A stretch of DNA of 39,359 nt, taken from positions 1 through 39,359 of the IMG/VR virus record IMGVR_UViG_3300033146_000471; one strand, 5' to 3'. Below are positions 1 through 8,822 of the stretch, piece by piece. The notes beneath the pieces were generated by a model, which saw only the letters and a list, made by a program, of their open reading frames with translations, was not told where the DNA came from and ran no database searches. This stretch comes from a virus. Every line of letters begins with the position of its first letter. Position 1 is the first letter of the stretch. The translations under genes were made by a program, and so were the position numbers.

Positions 1-450
1 AGTAGCTAACACTTGTCCTGAAGTACCATACGTAGGAACTGGTTTATCCATCTTCAATTCTACCGATGCTGACGTAGCATAATACGAACTATCATATCCA
101 CCTAAATATGTTGCTGATGTAGCAACATCTATTATACCATCTCTATCTGGGTCATATAATGATTGTCGCATATCTCCTAAATCTAATGCATGGAAAGGGT
201 TATTATAATATTTCGTTAAAAATTCTTTAGCTTCTTTTATAGTTCTTAATAAATCATTTTTTAATATTTGTAAATCACCATTTCCTGCTAATTCAGTGTT
301 AGTTCCATATTGAACAACTGTTAATACATCATTTCCATTATCAACATTATCTATAGTTAATAAATATTCTTCACCAGGGTTTATAATTTCATTACCCCAA
401 TTTATAAGTTGTCCATTAGCACCTGTATTTTTTACTTTATATGTACTCAT
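1..450 (-). CDS. Virion fibre-like protein, N-terminal 150 residues (runs off the window)
   Basis: The reading frame is open from an ATG at 450 to the window edge, so the C-terminus is missing. An AGGAG ribosome site lies at 456-460 just upstream; a second ATG at 453 is too close to it. The visible end reads GTSGQVLAT, the same motif found several times in the next gene (459-2879), which suggests both belong to one fibre or baseplate-associated structure. The N-terminal part (NTGANGQLINWGNEI) looks like a beta-rich structural module. Last gene of the leftward late block. Function is inferred from motif sharing and position only; no enzymatic motif is visible. Confidence 0.6.
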   Translation of the reverse strand, partial: MSTYKVKNTGANGQLINWGNEIINPGEEYLLTIDNVDNGNDVLTVVQYGTNTELAGNGDLQILKNDLLRTIKEAKEFLTKYYNNPFHALDLGDMRQSLYDPDRDGIIDVATSATYLGGYDSSYYATSASVELKMDKPVPTYGTSGQVLAT

Positions 451-458
451 CATATCTC

Positions 459-2879
459 CTATACAACTTTATTAATCGTGTATATAACTGTAACTTTTAA
501 ATCTGTAAATGTCCAATTATTAGGATAAAATTCACAGAATAATATTTTATCAGGTGTTAATCTTATAGGGAATGGATAAGAAACATTATCTGGTATATTA
601 AAAAGGAAATTATATTTCATACCACTTTGAGATATACCATTAAAAATATCAGCCACATAATATTTAGAATCTCCTACACCAAAATCAAAAGGAATCGATG
701 AATCCTTATCCATTTCTGATAATTGTAATTTAACTCCATCTGGATTATTATTATTATACGATGACGATGCTGCAACTCTTACACCAACAACATCTACTTC
801 ATAATCTGTTGATGGAATAGGTAAACCTGATTTATCATTAAACGCAGAATGGATTTCTAATATAACTCCACTATTAACACCACCAGCATATACAAAATCC
901 GCAGTTCGTATACTTTTATGTCCTGCTATAGAATCGTCGATATATTTCTTTTGAACATATTCCTCATCTATAATTGGAACTATATAAGAACCACCTCTAA
1001 ATTTATGATTAATTTCGATACTATTATCAGGCTCATTAAATAAAATTGTTGCTGATTTAGAATTATCATTCATCACAATACCAACAGCCCCGACACCCGC
1101 ACCATTAGAAATTGTAGTATTCTTTGCTGGTGTTCCGACTTCTATAGGGTTAGTTGTTGTGTGTCCTTCGTCCGTTACTGCTTGTAAATCAGGAGTAGAT
1201 GATTGTATCGTTGTCCAGTAGCGTGTATCTGTTCCTGATGTTGCTAAGACTTGACCCGCAATACCTGTTCCGAGATAATCTTCTTTATTAGCAAGGTCTG
1301 CGGAAGTTGCATAATTGTTTAATATATTATCAACTTCTATATTTGTATAATAATCATTGGAATTAAATTCATCACTTGGAAGCCAAGAACCACTTGTTCT
1401 TAAAAAAGTACCACTAGTCGTTACGTCAGAAATACCGCTATCAGGAATATCAATATACTCTAATGATGATTCATGAGAATCTACAGCAACAATCTGTCCT
1501 GCGTGTCCTACTTTACTCGAAGGAGTGTCCGTAAGACTATCAAAATCAGATACACCTCTAAATAATAATTCTAGTTGTATATCGTTTTTATCCGTAAATG
1601 TCCCATAAGTTGATAATGGGGTAACACCAAATTCATGATAATTACCCATATCATTTGATGTAATTACTTTAAAATTAGAAAATGCAGTTTGTGTTGATAT
1701 AGATAAAAAGTCATCTTTAGTTATAGCACTCAACCCATCAGTTTTATCAAACCCTTTTGAATCTTTATTAGATATTAATAAAGTTGTTATATCATCATGT
1801 GTATTACTATTTGGACGAACTTCCCCCATAGTTGGTGATATAATACTACCTGTATATGTTCTATATATGTATGGAGCTGCGGCTATATTATCAGTATTAT
1901 CATCTCTAGCAAATACCAATCCATCTTCATCCAAATTTACAATAACTTTATATCCACCAAATCCTGTATATGATACATTGTCAGTATCTGTTAAATTTAA
2001 ATACGATGTTTGATGAGGATTATTTGTTGCTGAAATATGTTGTTCTAGAGATCCACTAATAGTGTATATATTACTAGTATTATATTCAACAGTAGCACTT
2101 AATTCATTAACAGCACTAGTATACGCGAATTCAGATATCATATTGTCGATTACACCAGAAGTATAATAATTATCACTATCAAAAGGATCACTTTGTATCC
2201 ACATACCACTAGTACGTAAATATGTATCTCCTGAAGGGGCATCACCAAATCCATCAGTATTCATATCAATCCAATAACGAACATCACCTGCTGATGTTGC
2301 TAGTACTTGACCATCACTACCACTTCCTAAATAATCTTCTTTATTATCAGGATTAAATGGGATCCAATTTCCTGTTTCTCTTATATATGTTCCTGTCGCA
2401 GAAACATCAGGAATACCTGCACCTGTATCATCAGCCCACGAATAATCATAATCACCACTAGTATTCTTTACTAGTACCTGATCAGGATCTCCTCCTGGTG
2501 GAACGAGTCCATCCCCATTACTAATACTGACAACTACATCATATTCATCTTCTGTTAAATGGTAATATTCACCACTAGTTCCGCCTTGAAGTCCTTGTAA
2601 ATCATTATGATACCCACTCATCCCACTTATAGAATCAATTTTGTCATTAACTTCATTAATAGCATCACCAAAATTATCAGCAGATAATGTAGTGCCTGAG
2701 GAATCAAAATACACAACATCGCTATATTTAATTTGTGATGTTGTTTGTTCTGATACATCTACTATAACAAATAAGTCATTAGTATCTAATACACCATTAG
2801 GTAATTCAGAAATCTTCTTTCCTGTTGGTGGATTGTCGCAAGGATCTGTAGGACAATCTGTATTGCAATAATCTGACAT
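459..2879 (-). CDS. Large repeat-containing virion protein, probably tail fibre or fibre-like adhesin (806 aa)
   Basis: The protein is long, Ser/Thr/Asp/Gly-rich and free of Cys clusters after the N-terminus. It contains repeated modules: GQVLATS followed by a DxRYW element around residues 190-205 and 550-560, and repeats of the type SGTYIR/TSGxW at about residues 160, 215 and 490. Such repeats are typical of phage fibre and head-fibre proteins that form elongated trimers. The N-terminus holds a Cys/Pro-rich stretch (CNTDCPTDPCDNPP) that could be an attachment peptide. The start ATG at 2879 has an AAGGAT site upstream, and a late promoter lies at 2914-2921. It is directly upstream of another gene with the same GQVLAT motif. 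Assignment to a particular fibre type is not possible from sequence alone. Confidence 0.65.
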   Translation of the reverse strand: MSDYCNTDCPTDPCDNPPTGKKISELPNGVLDTNDLFVIVDVSEQTTSQIKYSDVVYFDSSGTTLSADNFGDAINEVNDKIDSISGMSGYHNDLQGLQGGTSGEYYHLTEDEYDVVVSISNGDGLVPPGGDPDQVLVKNTSGDYDYSWADDTGAGIPDVSATGTYIRETGNWIPFNPDNKEDYLGSGSDGQVLATSAGDVRYWIDMNTDGFGDAPSGDTYLRTSGMWIQSDPFDSDNYYTSGVIDNMISEFAYTSAVNELSATVEYNTSNIYTISGSLEQHISATNNPHQTSYLNLTDTDNVSYTGFGGYKVIVNLDEDGLVFARDDNTDNIAAAPYIYRTYTGSIISPTMGEVRPNSNTHDDITTLLISNKDSKGFDKTDGLSAITKDDFLSISTQTAFSNFKVITSNDMGNYHEFGVTPLSTYGTFTDKNDIQLELLFRGVSDFDSLTDTPSSKVGHAGQIVAVDSHESSLEYIDIPDSGISDVTTSGTFLRTSGSWLPSDEFNSNDYYTNIEVDNILNNYATSADLANKEDYLGTGIAGQVLATSGTDTRYWTTIQSSTPDLQAVTDEGHTTTNPIEVGTPAKNTTISNGAGVGAVGIVMNDNSKSATILFNEPDNSIEINHKFRGGSYIVPIIDEEYVQKKYIDDSIAGHKSIRTADFVYAGGVNSGVILEIHSAFNDKSGLPIPSTDYEVDVVGVRVAASSSYNNNNPDGVKLQLSEMDKDSSIPFDFGVGDSKYYVADIFNGISQSGMKYNFLFNIPDNVSYPFPIRLTPDKILFCEFYPNNWTFTDLKVTVIYTINKVV

Positions 2880-2913
2880 GTTATATCCTTATTTTAATTT
2901 ATTCATACAATAG

Positions 2914-2921
2914 TATTTATA
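2914..2921 (-). promoter_or_regulatory. T4-type late promoter (TATAAATA)
   Basis: Read on the minus strand, the site is an exact TATAAATA followed by C, the consensus used by T4 gp55-directed late transcription. It lies about 35 bases upstream of the start of the 806-residue fibre-like gene, in the short gap after the neck protein gene. Confidence 0.7.
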
Positions 2922-2925
2922 CTTA

Positions 2926-3597
2926 TTACCAATTACCGAATGGATCTTCTTTTGGTTTTTCAGTTGGTTCAGGATTATATTTGATTTCATCGTTATCTAT
3001 TTCTATATCGGTATCTGTTCTAATATCGAATATATCTTCTAAATTAGTCACTTTAGCAATTTCTTCAGTTTCTGTTAACTTGCTTTGTGATATATATTCA
3101 TCCTTCATAGGTCTAATATTCAATTCCCATAAATATTGTTTAGATTGTAAAAACATTCCTGTATCTTCAGATACTTCTGTAATTTCATAAAAATAATTAT
3201 TATATTGAGAATGTATAATATCTCCTATTTGTGGACGTGTGTATGATTCTCCTGTAGAATTATCGATAGATGTATATGTGAAATGTTGTTTAGATATCCA
3301 CAACGTTATATCATCAGTACCTTCGATACCGAATTTACTCCATATTTTTTCTTCTTTAGGTAGTTGATAAAACACTTGAACAGGAAACACACGTTCATAT
3401 CTACGATCATTATCTTCGCCCCAAATTCTATCATATTTAATATCATAACTTGTTATATAATAATCCATACACACACCGTATTTATTATATAATTCGTTTA
3501 TAATGACACTGAAGAGTTGTTTTTCATTATTATATTTATCACTCTCGACATCAAAATAATCACTACTACCCATACTCAAATGATCTAAATTACCCAT
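2926..3597 (-). CDS. 14: Neck protein, T4 gp14-like (second copy, 223 aa)
   Basis: The order of motifs matches T4 gp14, which joins head and tail: DRIWGED (residues about 55-61), WSKFGIEG, a TLWIS strand, a GDIIH segment and an YFYEI strand. It is a paralogue of the protein at 3981-4706: both share the YDRIWGED, LPKEEKIWSKFGIEG and IFDIRTDTDIE blocks and end in PKEDPFGNW or PKDDPFGNW. The size is slightly below T4 gp14 (256 aa). It is separated from the other copy by one small gene. Late, structural; the two copies may occupy different positions in the neck or one may be specialised. Confidence 0.75.
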   Translation of the reverse strand: MGNLDHLSMGSSDYFDVESDKYNNEKQLFSVIINELYNKYGVCMDYYITSYDIKYDRIWGEDNDRRYERVFPVQVFYQLPKEEKIWSKFGIEGTDDITLWISKQHFTYTSIDNSTGESYTRPQIGDIIHSQYNNYFYEITEVSEDTGMFLQSKQYLWELNIRPMKDEYISQSKLTETEEIAKVTNLEDIFDIRTDTDIEIDNDEIKYNPEPTEKPKEDPFGNW

Positions 3598-3608
3598 AAC
3601 TTATTATC

Positions 3609-3968
3609 CTAGAAAAATGAAAGTTGTTCGGAATCATCTTTAACACGACGTTTACCAATATCGGAGCGTGTTTTACGTTTTCTGTGTGTTATGGTATCCA
3701 CATCACCAACAAATGATAATGTCGGTTCATGCTCTGTAATCTCATCTTTATTTATAGTAGAAATATCTAGTAAAAATTCACCATTCTTATCTTTTTTAGG
3801 AATAACATCAGGATCTATGACATCAACAGTATCATCACCTAATTTAACAACTTTATATTTTTTACGTTTAGTTGGGTCGTTAGGTTTATTAGGATCCTTC
3901 GTAAACACGATATCCCCTATTTGAATGTCGTCAGATTGTTCTGTATAATACATTTCTTTAAATTTCAT
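3609..3968 (-). CDS. Unrecognised small protein between two neck genes (119 aa)
   Basis: I do not recognise a family. The protein is hydrophilic, with a beta-rich N-terminal half (IQIGDIVF, YKVVKLGDDTVDVIDP) that reads like a small SH3- or KOW-type barrel, and a very basic stretch near the C-terminus (HRKRKTRSDIGKRR) before a short LSFF tail. It is packed between the two gp14-like genes with gaps of about 12 bases on both sides, so it is co-transcribed with them and probably a virion or assembly protein. The GDIVF segment resembles the GDI(I/T) segment of the neighbouring neck proteins, but that is too short to claim homology. Confidence 0.6.
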   Translation of the reverse strand: MKFKEMYYTEQSDDIQIGDIVFTKDPNKPNDPTKRKKYKVVKLGDDTVDVIDPDVIPKKDKNGEFLLDISTINKDEITEHEPTLSFVGDVDTITHRKRKTRSDIGKRRVKDDSEQLSFF

Positions 3969-3980
3969 AAATTCTCCTAC

Positions 3981-4706
3981 CTACCAATTACCAAAAGGAT
4001 CATCCTTTGGTTTCTCAATTGGTGTTGGTGTATATTTAATATCATCTTTGTCTAGTTCTATATCAGTATCAGTTCTGATATCGAATATATCATCTACCTT
4101 ATAATATTTAGCAATAGGAGTTGCAGATAATGATGGTGATATAGAAATCTCTTGTTCTACCTTCATAGGTCTCACTATTAATTCCCAAGTATATTGTTTA
4201 GATTGGAAATACATCGGTGATTCTTCTTTAACTTCTGTGATTTCATATAATTTATCATCAAATACAGTTTGTGTTATATCCCCTACTTGTGGTATATAAT
4301 CATTAGTAAAATGCTTAAATACTTTTTTAGAGACAAACATTGAGAATGTATTCATTCCCTCTATTCCAAATTTACTCCATATTTTTTCTTCTTTAGGTAA
4401 TGGAAAATATGATTTTAAATTCCACGAATTGACTATTTGTCTATCGCCATCCTCGCCCCAAATTCTATCATATTTCTTATCATATGATGCCTCATAATAA
4501 ATTATCTTAACACCAAATAAATTATATGCCTCTATTTGTAACCACTCTACTAATTCCTTATCACCTTCATACTGTCCATTACACGGACTCATCCAGCCAT
4601 CAGGTTTTTTAGGGTAATCTAAATAATTATAAGATCTCTTGGTTTCTATACTATGAGAACCAGCAATATATACATATTCAGATATACTATGATTAATTGT
4701 TGTCAT
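3981..4706 (-). CDS. 14: Neck protein, T4 gp14-like (first copy, 241 aa)
   Basis: It carries the gp14 signature blocks YDRIWGED, LPKEEKIWSKFGIEG, PQVGDI, LYEITEV and an acidic C-terminus ending DDPFGNW. gp14 joins the completed head to the tail in T4. This copy is longer than its paralogue at 2926-3597, mainly at the N-terminus (ISEYVYIAGSH). The start ATG at 4706 has a strong GGAGG at 4711-4715. A complex inverted repeat (4723-4796) sits immediately upstream and may act on its translation or transcription. Confidence 0.75.
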   Translation of the reverse strand: MTTINHSISEYVYIAGSHSIETKRSYNYLDYPKKPDGWMSPCNGQYEGDKELVEWLQIEAYNLFGVKIIYYEASYDKKYDRIWGEDGDRQIVNSWNLKSYFPLPKEEKIWSKFGIEGMNTFSMFVSKKVFKHFTNDYIPQVGDITQTVFDDKLYEITEVKEESPMYFQSKQYTWELIVRPMKVEQEISISPSLSATPIAKYYKVDDIFDIRTDTDIELDKDDIKYTPTPIEKPKDDPFGNW

Positions 4707-4722
4707 CTATCCTCCACGATAT

Positions 4723-4796
4723 CAACCATTATAAATAAATCTACCACATAATAAACTTGTTTATAATGGTTGTGGTGGATATTTAACCCACCACAA
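4723..4796. repeat. Two overlapping inverted repeats in the leader of the first neck gene
   Basis: Bases 4723-4735 (CAACCATTATAAA) and 4760-4772 are perfect 13-base inverse complements. Bases 4770-4778 (TTGTGGTGG) and 4788-4796 are perfect 9-base inverse complements with a 9-base loop. The arms overlap at 4770-4772, so in a leftward transcript the two hairpins partly exclude each other. The region lies between the stop at 4806 and the GGAGG of the neck gene. Neither hairpin is followed by a clean T-run on the minus strand, so a simple terminator is not clear. Confidence 0.6.
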
Positions 4797-4805
4797 TCAT
4801 TTATA

Positions 4806-5246
4806 TTACATCTGTTTAGCTTTCATTAGACCAGCATCATCTATTTTAATTTTGAATTTAGCACCATCATTGACAGTTTTATCTTCTCCAAAATCGAATA
4901 CATACACTAAATGGTCATCATTACTTAAATCGTAAATAGCACCATATCTAGTAGGACCAAATGTTCCTCCAGATACTGTCATGTATATATCATCTATATT
5001 ATAGATTAGCTCATTAGTATTAGTATCAACTGTTACCGTTTGACCTTTAACCAAAAGTCCTCCAGGAGTATAACCATTAGAGCCAGATACTTCGCAACCA
5101 GACAATTCACTAAATGATATAGTTTCTCTTAACGCACATTCGCTATATGTACCACTAAGAAATGCAACTCTCATATCATCGTTAACAAAATCTGATTTTT
5201 TTATTGCTTGATCGTAAAGAAAGATATCAGGTATTACATCTGCCAT
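4806..5246 (-). CDS. Small beta-rich virion-type protein (146 aa), paralogue of the next gene
   Basis: It shows the pattern of a common phage protein family of about 130-150 residues found near head and neck genes: a central GYTPGGLLV strand, a predicted beta strand ending in a TRYGAIYD-like segment, then a VYVFDFGEDKTV strand and a final FKIKIDDAGLMK. The gene upstream (5259-5714) has the same order (GSSCG, ITARGAVIY, LAIDFGSDV, FTLKFSESGFLKI). The two are separated by 12 bases. Likely a structural decoration or connector protein; the precise place in the virion is not known. Confidence 0.55.
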   Translation of the reverse strand: MADVIPDIFLYDQAIKKSDFVNDDMRVAFLSGTYSECALRETISFSELSGCEVSGSNGYTPGGLLVKGQTVTVDTNTNELIYNIDDIYMTVSGGTFGPTRYGAIYDLSNDDHLVYVFDFGEDKTVNDGAKFKIKIDDAGLMKAKQM

Positions 5247-5258
5247 AGAGACCTCACT

Positions 5259-5714
5259 TTATCTTATCTTTAAAAATCCTGATTCAGAAAATTTTAATGT
5301 AAATACTCCATTAGTGGAGATAACATCAGATCCAAAATCGATAGCAAGTATCAATGTTTTATTCGAATCAGTCCTATAAATCACAGCCCCACGAGCCGTA
5401 ATTGTTGATGTATTACCATAAGTAACATTATCTGCTTTAATTATGGTATTTTTAAAATTACTAACAGTTTCTTGAACTTTAACAACATTTGTCAGATATT
5501 GTTGACTATATCCTATGTGATTAGTAGTACCACACGAACTGCCTGTAATTTCATATTGAGAAACATCATCCCATTTAGATTTCGCATTAGTGTTGTTGGA
5601 CGCATCAAAAAATGCCTCACACACTAACGCAACTTTAAAACTATTTTCAGCAACAAAATCAATGTTGCCTTCAGCTACTTGATCTTTAATATTATCAAAT
5701 ACAAAACTAGCCAT
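5259..5714 (-). CDS. Small beta-rich virion-type protein (151 aa), paralogue of the previous gene
   Basis: It has the same fold pattern as the 4806-5246 product: an N-terminal SFKVALV strand, a YEITGSSCG turn, a GAVIYRT strand, an ILAIDFGSD strand and a C-terminal FTLKFSESGFLKIR. This arrangement is common among phage structural proteins annotated only as hypothetical. The start ATG at 5714 follows an AGGAGG-like site. It belongs to the leftward late block. Sequence identity to its neighbour is low but the motif order is the same, which suggests an old duplication. Confidence 0.55.
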   Translation of the reverse strand: MASFVFDNIKDQVAEGNIDFVAENSFKVALVCEAFFDASNNTNAKSKWDDVSQYEITGSSCGTTNHIGYSQQYLTNVVKVQETVSNFKNTIIKADNVTYGNTSTITARGAVIYRTDSNKTLILAIDFGSDVISTNGVFTLKFSESGFLKIR

Positions 5715-5722
5715 TATTCCTC

Positions 5723-6205
5723 CTATAATAATGATGAAGCATGATCAGCAACATCACTAAGATCGTGGTGCGATGATGTTTCGTTAATCGATTGTTGTGA
5801 TGCTGGAATACCCCCAACTTGGTCAGGAACACCATCTAATATGGATGCAGCTCTCTCAGCTAAACTTAATTGTTCATTAACTTTAGCCTTTTTAGCATGA
5901 GCTTTTTTCTTAGATTTAGTTTTAGGTTTAGTTGGTGTAGGTTGATGTATATCAGTAACCGTAGATACGTCCCCCAATACATAATTAATAACTTCATTAA
6001 TCACTTTACTATTTAACCCCACATCATCTAATTTATCTTTAAGTCTATATTCTAACAATTCTACTGTAGAATCTTTAGACATTTTATTAGCTTCTTGAGT
6101 GAATACTGTATCAACTTGTTTTTCTATGATAATATCCTCGTCAATAACATCCTCTATTCCAGATATATTATTATCGATATCATTTAAATAACTCATAAAT
6201 CCCAT
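5723..6205 (-). CDS. Unrecognised protein with Lys-rich middle (160 aa)
   Basis: No family recognised. The N-terminal two thirds are acidic and probably helical (residues about 1-90). A very basic Lys/Ala-rich linker follows (TKPKTKSKKKAHAKKAK, about residues 91-108), then a C-terminal part rich in Ser, His and Asp. The shape (acidic helical part plus basic tether) is seen in scaffolding and internal head proteins, but this is only a resemblance. It sits between other late genes with gaps of about 10 bases. Confidence 0.5.
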   Translation of the reverse strand: MGFMSYLNDIDNNISGIEDVIDEDIIIEKQVDTVFTQEANKMSKDSTVELLEYRLKDKLDDVGLNSKVINEVINYVLGDVSTVTDIHQPTPTKPKTKSKKKAHAKKAKVNEQLSLAERAASILDGVPDQVGGIPASQQSINETSSHHDLSDVADHASSLL

Positions 6206-6217
6206 TTGTTTATTCTC

Positions 6218-6724
6218 CTAAGACCACATAAACGTATTAGCATATTCAACTAACGGACTATTATACTTACGACTAGCAAATAAGTCCTCTGGTGATTCTT
6301 CTTCCTCAGCACCTCCACCAGCTTCCTCTCCTGCTGCGGGTTCACCCTCTGGAGTTTCTTCAGCAGGTTCTTCTTCAGTAGCTGCTGGTTCTTCTTCGGT
6401 TGGTTCTTCCTCATCAGGCATGATCACATCATCACCCTCACCTTCAGGGCTTGACATTTCTGTTTTTTCTACATCATCTATCACAGTGTCCACATTATCA
6501 ACAAAATTAGATATAAACTGTTTTGATGAATCTGTGTCAGACATTATGATATCTTGAAATAATTCGGCAATTTCCTCTTTTAATATTTCATTATCACTTA
6601 AAATGAGATCTCTAAACATAACAGATAGCTGTTTTCTTGCGTCTGTATCGTTATAGTCCTCTTCCATATCAAATGTAGAAATAGCCTTTAATATATCTAT
6701 TACTCTTTTATCGTCGGTAGCCAT
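6218..6724 (-). CDS. Unrecognised acidic protein with Glu/Pro/Ala-rich linker (168 aa)
   Basis: Residues 1-90 look helical and acidic (repeated IxDI and FxDII segments). Residues about 95-148 are a low-complexity stretch of Glu, Pro, Ala and Gly, for example EEEPAEETPEGEP. The last 20 residues (SRKYNSPLVEYANTFMWS) are less biased and could be a docking peptide. The low-complexity part is noticeably more GC-rich than neighbouring DNA because of its Ala, Pro and Gly codons. Late block position suggests a virion or assembly role; no function can be assigned. Confidence 0.5.
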   Translation of the reverse strand: MATDDKRVIDILKAISTFDMEEDYNDTDARKQLSVMFRDLILSDNEILKEEIAELFQDIIMSDTDSSKQFISNFVDNVDTVIDDVEKTEMSSPEGEGDDVIMPDEEEPTEEEPAATEEEPAEETPEGEPAAGEEAGGGAEEEESPEDLFASRKYNSPLVEYANTFMWS

Positions 6725-6726
6725 AA

Positions 6727-7191
6727 TTATCCTTTACGTGAAATAATTATATTAAAATATGATTTTCCTGCTGGATCAACTTGTCCGTCATCTAGCATCT
6801 CATAATCTAATTCTAATCCTGGTTCCAGTTTATTTTTTAGTTCATCAATAAATAATTCCACAGGATCATTTATTTTAGCGTTTTTAAGTTGAGGACACGT
6901 ATCACACGTTTCACGCTCTCTATTCTTACACGCACCTTTTATCGTTAATATTCCTCTATTAACATCTATAGCTGGAGCAACTGACTGAATTTCTTCGTAT
7001 GCTCTAGGCTTCTCTAAAATAGTATTAATTTTATAATACATATCATAAAGATCTTTATTTTGGTAGATTACATCTTCTTGTGCCTCGATATCATCATACA
7101 CACTCTGAGGGTATCCTTTAATATCTAAAGCACCTAAATCTACATCATTTTCATTTATAATTTTTGAAAATAATTCACTATTGAATTTCAT
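6727..7191 (-). CDS. Unrecognised protein with CNRERETCDTC cysteine motif (154 aa)
   Basis: First gene after the late promoter at 7231-7238. An upstream ATG at 7203 has no ribosome site; the ATG at 7191 is preceded by GGAGA with six bases spacing, so I prefer 7191. The protein has a Cys cluster near the middle (CxNRERETCDTC) that could bind a metal or form disulfides, and a C-terminal beta region ending SYFNIIISRKG. I do not recognise the family. Its place at the head of the structural block suggests a late function. Confidence 0.5.
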   Translation of the reverse strand: MKFNSELFSKIINENDVDLGALDIKGYPQSVYDDIEAQEDVIYQNKDLYDMYYKINTILEKPRAYEEIQSVAPAIDVNRGILTIKGACKNRERETCDTCPQLKNAKINDPVELFIDELKNKLEPGLELDYEMLDDGQVDPAGKSYFNIIISRKG

Positions 7192-7230
7192 TATTTTCTC
7201 CATTCTAAAGTATATACATTATCTCACTTT

Positions 7231-7238
7231 TATTTATA
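7231..7238 (-). promoter_or_regulatory. T4-type late promoter (TATAAATA)
   Basis: On the minus strand this is an exact TATAAATA followed by AAAG. It lies about 40 bases upstream of the start at 7191 and directly downstream of the terminator that ends the uvsW operon, which is the expected place for the promoter of the whole leftward late block. Confidence 0.75.
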
Positions 7239-7246
7239 TAAATTAA

Positions 7247-7270
7247 AAGGAGCATCTTACGACACTCCTT
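7247..7270 (-). terminator. Terminator after uvsW
   Basis: AAGGAG (7247-7252) pairs with CTCCTT (7265-7270) with a 12-base loop. On the minus strand the stem is followed by TTTTAATTT. It lies just after the uvsW stop and before the late promoter, so it separates early and late leftward transcription. On the plus strand a T-rich stretch also follows the stem, so it could work in both directions. Confidence 0.55.
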
Positions 7271-7274
7271 ATTT

Positions 7275-8822
7275 TTATTTTTTCTTCATATATTTTTTGA
7301 ATTTATAAATATCTATCCGTTTATTTATATACTCGAATTCTTGATGTTTATAATATTTTATTCTTTTATAAAAATGAACATATGCATAATTATTCTGCCA
7401 CCTACCATTAGCCTTCTTTTTACGTAAATCATCGACTAGATCCCAAATGACTACTTTTTTCTTACTCTTATGTTTACGTAATCCTCTACCAATAGACTGT
7501 AATACTTTTATTTTTGATTTATAAAATGAAGCAAATATAACGTGATGTAATTTAGGAATATTAACTCCAGTTGACAATGTACCATAACTAGCAACTAAAA
7601 TAGCACCATCAACAGTTTCCATATAATTCCTAATTCGCTCACGCTCTTTTGGTGAAGTTTTACCGTGTGTAACTAATATTTCTTTATCAGGATATTCTTT
7701 TTTTAACATTTCAACTATAGACTTTATGTGATCTATACGATGACTCAATATTAATATATTATGTTTATCATTAACATTATCAATTATATATTTTAACGCA
7801 TACTGTCTCAAAGGATGTTTCATTATATAAGAAACTTCATTACTATACCCACTACCAATAACACGGTCAATAGACCTACTATGATATCTCATAATTAAAT
7901 TTACTATTTTTATATTAGATAAAAATCCTTTATCTATCAATGTCTTACTTTTTAATTGATATCTGAGTGGTCCTAAAAATCCATAAATATTAAATTTATC
8001 TGCTTTGTCGTCTGGTAATGTGCCTGTAACTCCTATTTTATATTCAGCATTATCACACTTTTCTAAAATAGATCTAATTGATAATGATCTTGCCCCGTGA
8101 GTCTCATCAACTAATACACCCTCGAACTCTTCAAAAAACTCATACGGTTTTTTATATAACGATTGCCAAGTAGATATAGTTACTTGTTTACTAGGATCGT
8201 GTTTCGACTTCCCGTGCAATAAACTCACATCTTCCCAAGCACCAACCCACCCATACTCTTTAAAATCATTATATAACTGATTCACCAGATTAATAGATGG
8301 AACGATAACCAATACTTTACCATCAGTATCAGCCATAACAAATCTAGTGAGTGTGTATATCATAATACTCTTACCAGAACCTGTAGCGGACTCCAACACA
8401 CATCGTTTATTACGTATAGCAGCATATATAGCATCTTGTTGATAATCTCTAGGATATATAGGATGACCTTCGGGTGTTGTCACACCATCAAATAGGATAT
8501 TATAAAATTCAGTAAGATCTTCTTTAGATATATCATTTTTAAGATCTTCAAAATCAAAATAAAAATCAACTTTATATTTAAACTGTTGTAAGAATGGTTT
8601 TAAATATTTAATCAGACCCATAGGCAATGTTCTATCGTGGATGGAAAAGAAACTAATCTTCCCATCCCATTGGTGTGCCTTATATTTAGGATTATTTTGA
8701 TAATCAGTAGCATAACACGAAAAATATTCTTTTAATTCATATGCCTGATCATCATTACAATCTATTTCTAAATACGACCCGTTAAGTATACCTACTCCTA
8801 TAATATCGTCATCATCAATCAC
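7275..8822 (-). CDS. uvsW: UvsW-type recombination DNA helicase (515 aa)
   Basis: A superfamily 2 helicase that in T4 unwinds branched DNA and R-loops and helps recombination-dependent replication. Motifs in order: a PRDYQQDAI Q-motif-like segment, Walker A TGSGKS (about residues 145-151), DETHG as DEAD-box equivalent (about 238), GVTGTLPD as motif III, and QSIGRGLRKH (motif VI, about 443-452). The length is close to T4 UvsW (503 aa) and the N-terminal domain before the helicase core is present. The start is a GTG at 8822 that overlaps the uvsY stop in GTGA, with AAAAAGG upstream; this overlap suggests translational coupling. Confidence 0.92.
   Translation of the reverse strand: MIDDDDIIGVGILNGSYLEIDCNDDQAYELKEYFSCYATDYQNNPKYKAHQWDGKISFFSIHDRTLPMGLIKYLKPFLQQFKYKVDFYFDFEDLKNDISKEDLTEFYNILFDGVTTPEGHPIYPRDYQQDAIYAAIRNKRCVLESATGSGKSIMIYTLTRFVMADTDGKVLVIVPSINLVNQLYNDFKEYGWVGAWEDVSLLHGKSKHDPSKQVTISTWQSLYKKPYEFFEEFEGVLVDETHGARSLSIRSILEKCDNAEYKIGVTGTLPDDKADKFNIYGFLGPLRYQLKSKTLIDKGFLSNIKIVNLIMRYHSRSIDRVIGSGYSNEVSYIMKHPLRQYALKYIIDNVNDKHNILILSHRIDHIKSIVEMLKKEYPDKEILVTHGKTSPKERERIRNYMETVDGAILVASYGTLSTGVNIPKLHHVIFASFYKSKIKVLQSIGRGLRKHKSKKKVVIWDLVDDLRKKKANGRWQNNYAYVHFYKRIKYYKHQEFEYINKRIDIYKFKKYMKKK

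Noticed and set aside
4730-4737. TATAAATA on the plus strand as a late promoter
   Set aside because: It is part of the 13-base inverted repeat and points against all genes of this block; nothing on the plus strand follows.
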